Shown: positions 34,637-45,057 of the stretch, one piece after another
How the letters are laid out: each line of letters opens with the position of its first letter
How positions within the stretch are numbered: the stretch's first letter is position 1
Source of the DNA: Parasitella parasitica
Taxonomy: Eukaryota > Mucoromycota > Mucoromycetes > Mucorales > Mucoraceae
Direction of reading: 5' to 3'
Assembly: GCA_025201805.1 (NCBI GenBank)
Contig: MU619244.1
Span: 240,861 to 301,709, forward strand
DNA: 60,849 nucleotides
The notes under the pieces: model-generated
The model's input: the letters and a program-made list of their open reading frames with translations, nothing else
The model's database searches: none
Told to the model about the DNA's origin: nothing
Translations under genes and position numbers: made by a program

Positions 34637-37298
34637 CAAAACGATATATATTCACCGTCTATCCTTGTACAGTTACTTAATCTTTTCTTTGATTAAATCA
34701 AAAGAAAACAAGCAAAAACAACCGAAAAAAAATAAAGTCAAAAAGTTCCTCCTTGTCAATAGTTTTAACAATAAAATTGAAGTCGTTTGATCATCTACAT
34801 ATGGTATATAACAAACATTTGAATTTTTCAATTTTGACATGGACTAAAAAAAATGCTTGTTGGGGGGTTACAATTGTATCTGTGCGCATATATCCAGTTG
34901 AATTACAAAACAACTGTGGTACAAAATGACCTGGATTGCAATCCAATAGGGCTGAATTCACGGAAAACGGAATATTAATAGGGATATTAATGCACGCACA
35001 CACGCACACACAAATGGTCTCATGGTATATCCTTTTCAGTTCAAACTATATGTGTAATGTGGTCTAAACGTTCAGCTTTTTTTTTTTCTTTTTTTTTAAA
35101 TAATAGGGTATATCAATGTTAAATTCTACAATGATGGAATTTGATGATTAAAATTTAGGTTTAGGTTATTCACTTGATGTTAAATTACCCTATTTCATTA
35201 ATAAAATTCTCTTCTTTTAACGATGCTAAAAAAAAACCCCCCAAAGTTGCATTAAATAGTCGATTATTTAGTGAAAATAGTAAAAAGCTGATTTTCATCA
35301 TATGTATAAAACCAGGTCTGCATAAAAGTTTGTGCTCTGAAAAGTGTCATACACATATAGGATATCAGGGGAATTATACGTTGAACACCAAATGACGAGT
35401 TACACCATTAGATATGCACACATAATATTACATGTACCTTCAAACTCTAAAACCGCTATCTTTCCGCACTGAAGTACCCACAGATAAACAAGGCCATATA
35501 TAGACATCCGCTCGTTAAAATGCTACTTGGGAATAGGGCTAGTGAAGTAATGGTAAAAGTTGCCTTGTTATTCTGTTCATATATCACTTTTGGGCTTCTT
35601 ATCCATCTGTTCTAATCTGCAGGCTGCTTCTGTATCTTGATGTAGCAAATGCATGCAATGCGGAAACAGGTTATTATGATAGACAGTTTTTTGCTTTGTT
35701 TGCATATTGTATGTAATGTATCGACTCGTTTTGTTGAAAGATTGATCCGTGAGCCAGTAAAAAAGAGAAGGTTTTTTTTTTTTTTTTGAAAGTTACACCC
35801 AAGTGGGCCAAAAAAGCCATTTTCATCGCTCAAAAAGCCCATCGATCTAAGAAGCTAACCGATTTTTGTACTAAAATCCGGATTCCAAGTCTTACAGCAA
35901 TCGCCCTAACCCGTTCGTGTTTCTAGAAGATAACTCTATTCTTCTCATTTGAAAATGGCATGTTTATGGGCACAACAAATAATCCAAAAAGATCTCGACA
36001 TACACATAAATATACGATATAATATTGATAAATACTGAAACTCGACGGCCAATTTGTTTGCACATGTATTAGTATTTGCAAGTTTGCATCTGAAGGATTT
36101 ATTTTTTGATCAAGCTTGCTGCTTATATATAGTTGTTGTATTATATGTTCGGTGAAGATGTTACTATTTGGGCTAACAGATTCTAATAATATATATATTT
36201 TTTTTACGAATGATATGCTTGTGATACCGCTCAGGTTACAAACGGTCAGGCATATGTGACCCTCATGTTTGACGATGGATGTTCGCACATTCCTATGCTA
36301 AGCTTACATATTGCTATTCGCCTGCTATCAATATTCTCTTGCCCCAATTCAGGGACGAAAAATTGTATGTCGTGCAAACGCCTATACTCCTCACCTTCTT
36401 TTCAAAAAAGGGGGTATGGGTGTTGAAATTCCGACTGTAAAGAACGTTTTCCAGGTTTTTTTTTTTTTTTTTCAAGACCAAATGTGCCAGCTTTGGATTG
36501 TTATAACAGGATCAGTGTAGCTGCCAAGCATAATTGCAAAGTACAGTTCAAGTCTCTTACTTTTTTCCTTTCGAAAAATACCTTTTATGCATCTGTAGCA
36601 TGTCTAAATAATGTGTGCTTCGATTTTGAAAATTATTTTTTACGGCAAAAGCAGAAAAAGAGCTTTCAGCACGTTTTGTCGATACATAAAACAGCCAAAA
36701 GTAAATAAATTTGGTACTGAAATGTTCCTTGAGACGCTGCAGATGTTTTGATACAAGTTTTATTATAGCGTGAAACTTTTTAGTGTGAGTTTGAAGCAAC
36801 TTTCTTTGGACTCTCTGTGTTTGTGGCGCGTTTATTATCAAATGTTGGTCAGTATTTTTTAATGGCTGCTAGACTGCTTTCCCCCGGATGAGTTTGTTTC
36901 AGCAATGATTCAGAAATGAAGCTTACGAATGTGTGCAGATTTAATTAATTGTTATCGCACAATGCAGTTTACAGATTTCAAAACATTAGTTTAAAAAATT
37001 GGCTCGGTAACCAGACAATTAACCTACATATTGTCCATCACAAGTGGCGTGGTGCCTTGTTGATTTCAACAGGCCGCAGCCAACATTTTATTTTCACGCA
37101 AAGCTGAAACGACTTGCTGGCGAGTGTAGTGGATCAAAACAAGGCTTTTTTTCATGCCCTTCTAATAAAAATGAAACCTGGCTTTCCTCTTTGAGTTTTG
37201 GAATCGAAGCGCCTCTCATGATCTCTCTCTCTTTTCCCTAGGCGAATATAATCGTGTTAAATGCCATATAGATTTGATCTATCATTTTGAAAATGAAG

Positions 37299-37309
37299 CA
37301 CGTGACTCA
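37299..37309 (+). promoter_or_regulatory. Overlapping E-box CACGTG and TGACTCA
   Basis: GCACGTGACTCAT contains a CACGTG bHLH site (37299-37304) overlapping TGACTCA (37303-37309), the Gcn4/AP-1 bZIP half-site pair. It lies about 840 bases upstream of the phosphate transporter ATG, on the far side of a scaffold gap, so the true distance is uncertain. Confidence 0.35.
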
Positions 37310-37578
37310 TCCAAAGCGGCCCTTCTTATTAGTGAAAAATGATGTTGATGCAATTGCTCCTTTCTGTGGAGATACCAGGTAAATAACTCGGGCTTAAGCC
37401 TCTTGATTACTTGCTGCTAAAAAAAAGTCATTAAATAAGAAATGAGGGCAATTTAACTGCTGAGCGGTGCTCTATACTATAATTACTTAGACATATATGA
37501 TTGAAGCCTAAAAATATATGTTACATTAATTCCCAACAAGACGCTTCATATTCAAGCTGCCCAAACACCAATGTTGTC

Positions 37579-37587
37579 CCCACGTGC
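37579..37587 (-). promoter_or_regulatory. Pho4-type site GCACGTGGG
   Basis: The - strand reads GCACGTGGG, which matches the yeast Pho4 high-affinity site form (CACGTGGG). It lies about 555 bases before the start of the SPX-domain phosphate transporter, with a 10-N gap between. Regulation by phosphate is inferred. Confidence 0.4.
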
Positions 37588-37640
37588 GGATCATGATTGG
37601 CTGTTCACAAGCGGGTAGGCAATTGAAATGAACAGCTTAA

Positions 37641-37650
37641 NNNNNNNNNN
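37641..37650. other. Assembly gap (10 N)
   Basis: Ten N followed by about 23 A. The stretch from here to 38141 is the 5' region of the phosphate transporter and shows no separate gene. Confidence 0.95.
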
Positions 37651-38141
37651 AAAAAAAAAAAAAAAAAAAAAAAGTTGAAACCAAAAGATTAAATGGAAAA
37701 ATCGAGGCGGCAAAATAGCTGATTACTCATGCTATATACGATAGGTGGCATGCAGGAGAATTAGGGAGCCGTGGCTAAACATGATTGTGAGCAAAGCGAA
37801 AAGAGATGGATATATTCAATGTAACGTCAGATTGCTGTCCTTATTCCTTGACTTCCATTTTGACATTTACTGGAGATGCTACAGCTGTTTTGTTACCATG
37901 GATTTGCAGTCAGAGGCCAGTTATATCGTGTTATTTGCAGCATGTGAGATCGTGTGGGCAGACTTCAGGCCAATCAGGGTAATTCCCAAGTTGCCTAATA
38001 CGGCTAATTGCGGACGGATGGCTCCTGTAGAACCAACGTTTCAAAAATAAATAAGAAACCCTTTTTGCTTTTTGTTTTCATTTTTGCTTCTCTTTCTCCC
38101 TTTCTCTTTTCTTGGGAAACCACATCGATCATCTATTTATA

Positions 38142-40587
38142 ATGAGATTCTCACATACATTGCAGTTGAATGCAGTGCCCGAGTGGATTGATAGCTACGT
38201 CAAGTATGTATCATTACTGCATACTGCATACGAAACATAGACTAAAATAACATTGTTTTACCACTAGCTACGACACTTTGAAAAAGCTGATCTTTCAGCT
38301 GGAAAAGGAGAATGTTGAAGAGATCAATACGAATCAGGACCCCGAAAAGATGTTTGAGTTCAAGCAAGACGGCGAGGCTAGATTTTTGACAGCTCTCGAC
38401 AGCCAGCTCGAAAAGGTGTTTGATTTCTACACTCAAAAAGAGTCTGAGCTGTATGGGATGCTTGATGAAATCGACAGCGAAATCGACAGCAACCGCCATC
38501 TCAGCAACGACGGTGATGGCGAGTATCCCGACAAGACTCATTTATCTCCTCTCGAGAATCTCGATTCTACCTACCGCTTCCCCAATGCCATGGACGAAAA
38601 GGATGCCACTGGATACCCCGTTGAAAGAGTCGAACAAATCGCTCCTCAGCGCCGTGGCTCACGAGCCTCAAACATATCCCGCCGTCTCTCTCGTCAATCG
38701 TTTGAGTCTCGCATGTCTGTGGATCGTGATGATTTCGTGATGGAGCAATTGGCTGATTTGCGTTCTCAATTGATCTTGCTCTACATATCCCTTTCCGAAC
38801 TTGAGTCTTACGTCGAACTGAATCGCACTGCATTCGAGAAAATCCTCAAGAAATACGACAAAGTGCTTGAGGGCAATCTAAAGGAGCAGTATCTCAACAA
38901 AATGGTCATGGACAGTAGACCCTTCATGCCAGAGACGATGGCTGTGCTCAAAGAACAGCTTGCCCGCGTCGAGACTATCTTTGCCAACGCCTTTTGTGGC
39001 GGCAATCGCACCGTCGCCCTCCGCCAGATGAAGAGCCATTTGCGTGATCAAGTTACCTTTGAACGCAACACTATCTGGAAGGACATGGTTCGCCAAGAAC
39101 GCAGGGTCAACGACACAAAAATAGTCGAGCCCAAGGTCGTCAAGTCATACAAGATCCCCTTTACAAAGCTGACTATCGAGGCAGGGCTTCTGCGTCAGAT
39201 CATTTGCTTTGCCATCTCTATGGCTGCTTTTATCATCCTTCTCTGCGTTGATTGTTTCGGTGACCGCCAAGAAAACTATTGTTTTGCTTTGTTGATTTTT
39301 TCTGCCATCATGTGGGCCACTGAAGCTATCCCCCTCTATGCTACGTCATGTTTGATCCCTTTCCTGATTGTGCCATTAGGCATTCTCAATGATGCGAATG
39401 GTAATCAGCTGCCCGCAAAGGCTGCTTCCAAGGCTGTTTTCCAATCCATGTACAGTGGCACTATTATGATGCTCCTCGGTGGTTTCGCTCTCGCTGCTGC
39501 TCTCTCCAAATACGGCATTGCCAAAGCATTCGCCTCTCATGTTCTGAGTCGCGCTGGCACTCGTCCCATGTGGGTGTTGTTGGCAATCATGTTTGTGTCT
39601 GGTTTCCTCAGCATGTTCATCTCTAATGTTGCGACTCCTGTGCTCTGTTTCTCCTTGATTGATCCTATTCTGCGCACTTTACCCGACAGATCTCGTGTTG
39701 CGCCTTGTCTGATTCTCGGCATCGCCCTCTCCAGCTGCATCGGTGGTATGACATCGCCCATCTCCTCTCCTCAGAATATTGTCACGATTCAGTACATCAA
39801 CCCCAACCCTGGCTGGGGCCTTTGGTTTGCTGCTGCTTTGCCCATCTCCGTCTTATCCTTGTTTGTCTGCTGGGGTCTCTTGCTGCTCGTCTACAAGCCC
39901 GCAAGTGATACCCCTCATTTGAACACCATCAAGCCCACCAGAGAAAAAATCACAAAGAGCCAAGTTTTTGTTTGTCTTATTGCTCTTGCTACTATTGCAC
40001 TTTGGTGTGCTGAATCGTCCATTGAATACGCTATTGGTGACACTGGAATCATTGCTGCGATCCCCTTGTTTGTCTTCTTTGGCACCGGCATCTTGAATAA
40101 GGACGACCTCAACAACTTTTTATGGTCTGTGGTCGTGCTGGCTCAGGGTGGCATGGCGCTCGGTAACGCAGTTACCTCCTCTGGGTTGTTGCAAGACATT
40201 GCTATGCGTCTCAAAGATGGCATTGCTGATTTACCGGTAATCGCCATTCTGGCTATCTTCTGCTTCCTCATCTTGGTTTTTGCCACATTTGTCTCGCATA
40301 CAGTTGCCGCCCTTATCATTGTACCCATCGTTCAAGAAGTCGGCCAGCACTTGCCTGTTCCCCACCCCAATTTGCTGGTGATGGGCGCTGGCTTAGCCTG
40401 CTCTGCTGGTATGGGTTTACCTGTCTCTGGTTACCCCAACATGTCGGCAATCATGCTTGAGGATCCCTCTGGAAAGCCATACTTGACCACAAAGGATTTT
40501 ATCATTACTGGCATTCCTACTAGTATTATCTGCACTGTTTTGATCTTTACTCTCGGTTACGGCATCATGACTGGCATTGGCTACTAA
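38142..40587 (+). CDS. PHO91: SPX-domain phosphate transporter (Pho91/Pho90-like)
   Basis: Exons 38142-38203 and 38268-40587 (GTATGT...CTAG, 64 nt) give 793 residues. The start MRFSHTLQLNAVPEWIDSYV then YDTLKKLIFQLEKEN is an SPX N-terminus, and the SPX region continues to about residue 280 (ELESYVELNRTAFEKILKKYDK with the inositol-pyrophosphate-binding lysines). From about residue 325 come some ten or more membrane segments of the DASS/citM-arsB type, including FSAIMWATEAIPLYATSCLI and GLACSAGMGLPVSGYPN. In yeast Pho91 exports phosphate from the vacuole and Pho87/Pho90 import it at the plasma membrane; sequence alone does not separate them. SPX would sense cytosolic phosphate through inositol pyrophosphates. 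Two CACGTG sites lie upstream. Confidence 0.88.
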
Positions 40588-41255
40588 TCTGCTTACTTTT
40601 TTTTTTATCCTATCCTTAATCCAATCCTCGTCAACTTTTAATCCATCTGTTACATATACACATTTCTCTCAAAACTACAATTTATTGTTTCTAAAAGGCT
40701 CGTCTTTTTAGGTTGTTTTATACCGTTCAAACTCTCATTTATTCTTATACTATATACATATATGTAAATGCAATTGATTACAAACAAAAAAAAAGAAAAA
40801 AAGAAAATAAACTACATTCTACTGTACATATTTTTTCATGGCTTTCATGTCAACTGGATCAAGGAATAAGCACGGATTCCCCAAGTGTTCGAAACCGAGT
40901 GCTTTGGAATGGTACTTTGAATCAAATCGCATTAAACAATTATTATGCGTTACCCATTACTAATCTTATTGTGCACTCTTCAAGTTCTCAATTGGCGCTT
41001 TTTGATAGAACATTCAATAGTCTGCCCCCCCCCCCACTCGTCTAGTCTAGAGTTGGTTCTCGACTCTGTGTGATTTTACAGCATCTTTGCTTTTCCAGGT
41101 TTTGTTTGAGCCATTGTATCGTCAAACTATGGCGGATGAATCTTGGATTAGACTTTTGGGCCAAGCAAGCCAATGTAAATCTCATCTGTGAAATATCGCC
41201 ATGAATAAACATATGGGTAGGGAACGCCACAGCTATATAAACGCCACTCTTTTAT
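40588..41255. other. Convergent 3' intergenic region
   Basis: Between the 3' ends of the phosphate transporter (+) and the F-box gene (-). It is AT-rich with a C-run near 41023-41036. No gene seen. Confidence 0.5.
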
Positions 41256-42998
41256 TCAAAGGGCTATTTGACAAGTGTTCAGGCATAACTGAGCCAAAGA
41301 AAAGCAAGTGATGCTCAAAGAGACAGACGAGTTTTCCTTCAATAATGCAGTGGGTGTTTCTGGAACCAAGTTTTCTGTTCGAGTCATGTAGTGATACAGT
41401 GTTGTGCGTTCTGTTTCCTTCTCGGTAATAGAAACCATCACAATATCTTGGTTCTTGTAACTTTGCAAAATAGCCAGCCTTTTGAATCGTGTGAATGGCA
41501 TGTTGATGCTGACTATATTTCCCATAGAGTTCGGCAGGATGCAGTTCTCCAGTTTCAGGTACTCTAAGCTTGAGGCGTACAGTTTCGACAAGTGATACAG
41601 AGATTCTAGGGTGATCAGCGATCGTTCCATGGAGACGCAAATCAAGTGAGTTGATGACAACTCCAAGTTAGACGCGACCATATCAAACGAGCCTTGCACT
41701 AGGTTGAACGTTTTCAGGTTGGGGCAGTATGTTGTCAAAGTAGTTTGGACAAACTGCGGACATCCCAGAAGAGAAGATGGAAATTGGATACTCAGTTGGT
41801 CTATCAAGTAGCCGACTTCTTGCAAAAAGGAGATGTGTGGCAGGTTGGTTACTAGTAAGTCTGTTGGTAAATATCCTTGATATCCAAGATGCAGCCTAGC
41901 AGCTGAATCTTGCTTGCGAAAGCTGAAGTCTGGCTGGCCTGTAGTGAATGATGAACAACTGCCGTAGGTGATGCATAGTTTGGGTTTAGCAGGAACCGTA
42001 CAAGCAGGAGAAGCTGCATAAAATTGTTTGGCTAAATGATGCATGATCAAGTAGCTGGGCACAAACAGATCAATGTGGGCTTGATACAGTCCAGCCAGAA
42101 AACGTATCATATGAGACATTGCTGCTTGCAAATCATCTGACCAAATGAACGGATCGTTTGTTGACTGAGAAAAGCGTAACACGAGCTTGTTGAGGTCAGG
42201 GAAGCGATTTGCGATAGTGTAAACCAGACGAGGATCCAGCGTGTTTGACATCAACTTGAGCCGTCGAAGTCTTGGTGCAATTAAATTGCTGGCCGCTGCT
42301 ATGGTTACGGTGGTTGGAACTGTCGAATTGGATGTCATGATCAACTGAGCGATGTTTGGACAATCCACCAGGGTGGGTATTATATCGTGTAGGTTTGTGA
42401 AACCTTGCCGAGTTGTTATCTTTAACGTTTCCAAATGCGTGAATGATTTGATCATTTCGGCAAAATCCTGCTTACTCGACTGCCATTCCGCAATGTGCAA
42501 ATAGGACAGGGAAGATTTAAAGTGTAGAAACTTGTCGATGCTCTGCTTTTCAGCCGTTACTTTGAATTGCGGCACTTTTCTCAAGCGTTTCCAGTAGTTC
42601 CGGTTGTCGATGGACATGATATCATTCCAAAACATGTTGGATGGAAAGTGCAGCTCTTGGAGGTTTGGACAGGCAGCTGCCAAAAGTTGGAAATCCGCAT
42701 TTGTTGGCATGAATTTAGCTTCGAGTGCAATGTCGAAGCGGATAGCGAGAGATTGGATGAATTGGCCTGGGGTCGGCAGGTGGCCATCTGGCCGAGATAT
42801 ACACTCGATGAATCTTTTGAATCTGAATAGGTTGTTATAGTTTAAATCGTCATGTTTCTCCTCGATAGTGACATTGCTATAAAAAGCGCGTTTAGCAGGT
42901 ACATGCCATGCGTAACAAACAAACTGACTGACAAGCTGGTCTTGTTTGCTAGAGTGATCAAATATGCAAGATAGTAATTCAATAGGAAAGCAAATCAT
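41256..42998 (-). CDS. F-box/leucine-rich-repeat-like protein
   Basis: A single intronless frame of 580 codons. The N-terminus MICFPIELLSCIFDHSSKQD then LVSQFVCYAWHVPAKRAFY is an F-box (first about 45 residues, L-P-x-E-L-L-like core and the W...A...FY end). The rest is a series of irregular leucine-rich repeats (LQELHFPSNMFW, LETLKITTRQGF, LRRLKLMSNTL, LNKLVLRFSQ, LKTFNLVQGSFD, LEYLKLENCILP). Such proteins are substrate receptors of SCF ubiquitin ligases and form expanded families in Mucorales. The substrate is unknown. The last 60 or so residues lack repeats and contain a hydrophobic stretch. The start ATG at 42998 places the F-box at its usual position. Confidence 0.8.
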   Translation of the reverse strand: MICFPIELLSCIFDHSSKQDQLVSQFVCYAWHVPAKRAFYSNVTIEEKHDDLNYNNLFRFKRFIECISRPDGHLPTPGQFIQSLAIRFDIALEAKFMPTNADFQLLAAACPNLQELHFPSNMFWNDIMSIDNRNYWKRLRKVPQFKVTAEKQSIDKFLHFKSSLSYLHIAEWQSSKQDFAEMIKSFTHLETLKITTRQGFTNLHDIIPTLVDCPNIAQLIMTSNSTVPTTVTIAAASNLIAPRLRRLKLMSNTLDPRLVYTIANRFPDLNKLVLRFSQSTNDPFIWSDDLQAAMSHMIRFLAGLYQAHIDLFVPSYLIMHHLAKQFYAASPACTVPAKPKLCITYGSCSSFTTGQPDFSFRKQDSAARLHLGYQGYLPTDLLVTNLPHISFLQEVGYLIDQLSIQFPSSLLGCPQFVQTTLTTYCPNLKTFNLVQGSFDMVASNLELSSTHLICVSMERSLITLESLYHLSKLYASSLEYLKLENCILPNSMGNIVSINMPFTRFKRLAILQSYKNQDIVMVSITEKETERTTLYHYMTRTENLVPETPTALLKENSSVSLSITCFSLAQLCLNTCQIAL

Positions 42999-43505
42999 GG
43001 CAACAAATATGATAAAGAGATAAAAGATAGAGAGCGAGAGAGAGGTAAAAAAAAAAGAAGTAACCTAGGATTTCACATTCTGATTCATGTGGGAATTAAC
43101 ACAGAGGGATGCTAATTGCACGATCGTTTGTTTGTTTGCATGAAATGGCATACATGATCTTTTACGTCTGGATGCGCTTTCTACCCTCAATCTTTCGACG
43201 AATGCACAGCACACGATCATATATAAGATCGATCAACCATCGCACAATTGGATGTTGTAGGTGTGGATTTGGTTCATGTGCCGTTCGCAATCGCATTCAT
43301 GCATATAACATTTAAATTGTACTCGCTGCAATTATTTTGTTTTTTTTATTTATTAGTACGGGGAAACGACGACAAGTAGCTTGATTATTTCAATACAGAC
43401 TTGGAGATTTTATCGCATCCTCCATATAAAAAGACGTCGATAAGAAGCAGACGCAAAGTTTTTGTGGTGCTCACTATATAACATTTATTCAGCAACAACA
43501 AAACA
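42999..43505. other. Divergent promoter region
   Basis: About 500 bases between the F-box gene (-) and the Ecm33-like gene (+). It includes a GAGAGCGAGAGAGAG purine repeat near 43030 and AT-rich sequence. No coding feature. Confidence 0.5.
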
Positions 43506-44753
43506 ATGAAAATTTTGGACTCTACAAGATTCGGATTTGTCTGTGCTGCAATCTTGCTTGTCAGCAATGTGCAAGCAGCCTGCCAAGGCGATATCGTCGT
43601 AATTACACAGCAAGACATGGATCAAGTACGCAACTGTAAGACGTACGGTGGCAGCATTTTGGTCGACAACTCGGGTGCGTCTGACCTCAAGCTGAATGGC
43701 GTTGAATTACTAGAGGGTGATTTGACCATCTCCAACAACAACGGTCTTCAGCGCCTGGCTTTCCCCAAGTTGCAAGGCATCAATGGCCAGCTAAAGCTTG
43801 CCAACAACAAGCTATTGAGCTCGGTCGAGATGAAGCAGCTTTATGCTATCCGTGGTTTGGAAGTATCTGTACACCCTGCCTTGAACGACCTCAAGTTCCC
43901 TGCTGGCTTATCTCAGGCCGAGAAGATTATCATCACCGATACAACTATCACCAAGATTGACGGCCTCAAAATGACCTCTGTCAAGGATGTCGAAATCTCC
44001 AACAACATATATCTAAAGAGTCTATCATTTGGCAACATGACTACGCTCGGAAGCATCCTTGTTTCTGCTAATTCGCCCTCCTTGCACTTGGATGTAAGTT
44101 GGCTTGTATACTTGCCTTTTGGCTTACTAACGCATCTCTATTCATCTAAAAACTAGTTGAGTCAAATAGATGGAGTTCGCGAAGCTACCTTCCGTAACGT
44201 GGCGCAAATCTCTTTGGATAAGCTCAAGAGAGTCTCTGGCGACATTTCGTTCATTTCAAACTCTTTCGAAAGCTTGGACATGCCGTCTACGTCTGATGTC
44301 TCTGGCACATTGACATTAACCGACAACATCAACCTGAGCAACCTGTCAATGCCCCAGCTTAGTCATTTAGGTGGCGCTCTTTCCGTCGGAGGTAACAGCA
44401 AGCTGACCAACGTCAATGCATTCCCTAATCTCCAACAAGTGGACGGTACCCTTGATATCACTGGTGGTTTCGACGAAGTGCAATTTCCTGCTTTGAACGA
44501 TGTCCGTGGCGGTCTTAACGTGCAAACATCCAGCAACTTTTTCTCCTGCGATGGTATGAACAAGCTCAAGAATGGTGTCATCAAGGGCAATTCTTTTGTC
44601 TGCAAGGCTGCCGTTGCCAAGCCAAAGTCAAACATCAGAGGAAAGGGAGGGGCTGGAGGCTCTGACTTTGTGGAGAATGCCGGTAATACTCTGTCTTTTG
44701 GCTACTTGACAATTGCTAGCGCCACTATAGCCTATATATTCAATGCTCTTTAA
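43506..44753 (+). CDS. Ecm33/Sps2-like GPI-anchored cell-wall protein
   Basis: Exons 43506-44093 and 44157-44753 (GTAAGT...ACTAG, 63 nt) give 394 residues. A signal peptide (MKILDSTRFGFVCAAILLVS, cut near VQA-AC) leads to a chain of receptor-L-domain-like repeats: GGSILVDNSGASDLKLNG, LLEGDLTISNNNGLQRLAFP, KDVEISNNIYLKSLSF, LTLTDNINLSNLSMPQL and DGTLDITGGFDEVQFPAL. NFFSCDGMNKLKNG near the end is the conserved Cys motif of the Ecm33 group. The C-terminus (ENAGNTLSFGYLTIASATIA) is a GPI-attachment-type hydrophobic tail. Ecm33 proteins support wall integrity and mannoprotein deposition. Family call is firm; the specific role is unknown. Confidence 0.85.
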
Positions 44754-45057
44754 AGTAGCATGATACTATATAACACATAATATTTCAGTGCAATAAATAC
44801 ATTTTTAAACCCCCCCCCATAAAAATCTTGACAACTACCCTGTTTTAGCGTAGCTTAAGGTTCAGCTGTTACATTATATTACGAGTTCATGTCAAGCAGA
44901 CCCGCCTGGAGGAAAGTCCCGTGTGGTGTTGATTCTTGGGGGGGGGGAGGAAGCAGAGAGAGCGAGAGAGTTTCAGATAGCGAAATGGGCATAATTTCGA
45001 TTTTTTTTTTCAGCTGCTTGTTTGAAATGAACGACCTTTCTTTCTCCAACAAAATCT

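Larger units (their letters stand above)
34365..37640. other. AT-rich desert with microsatellite and E-box sites
   Basis: About 3.3 kb without a supportable gene. It contains the CA repeat, A/T runs near 35080, 35775 and 36465, and two CACGTG sites close to the right end (listed separately). Short frames near 36311-36520 and 37044-37241 have neither splice support nor a recognised family. Confidence 0.4.

Noticed and set aside
44889-45057. Upstream frame with ATG before lipase B as an extended N-terminus
   Set aside because: The frame is low-complexity (GGGG run, Ser/Arg) and ends at 45074 in another frame; the ATG at 45058 joins cleanly to the C2-like exon.
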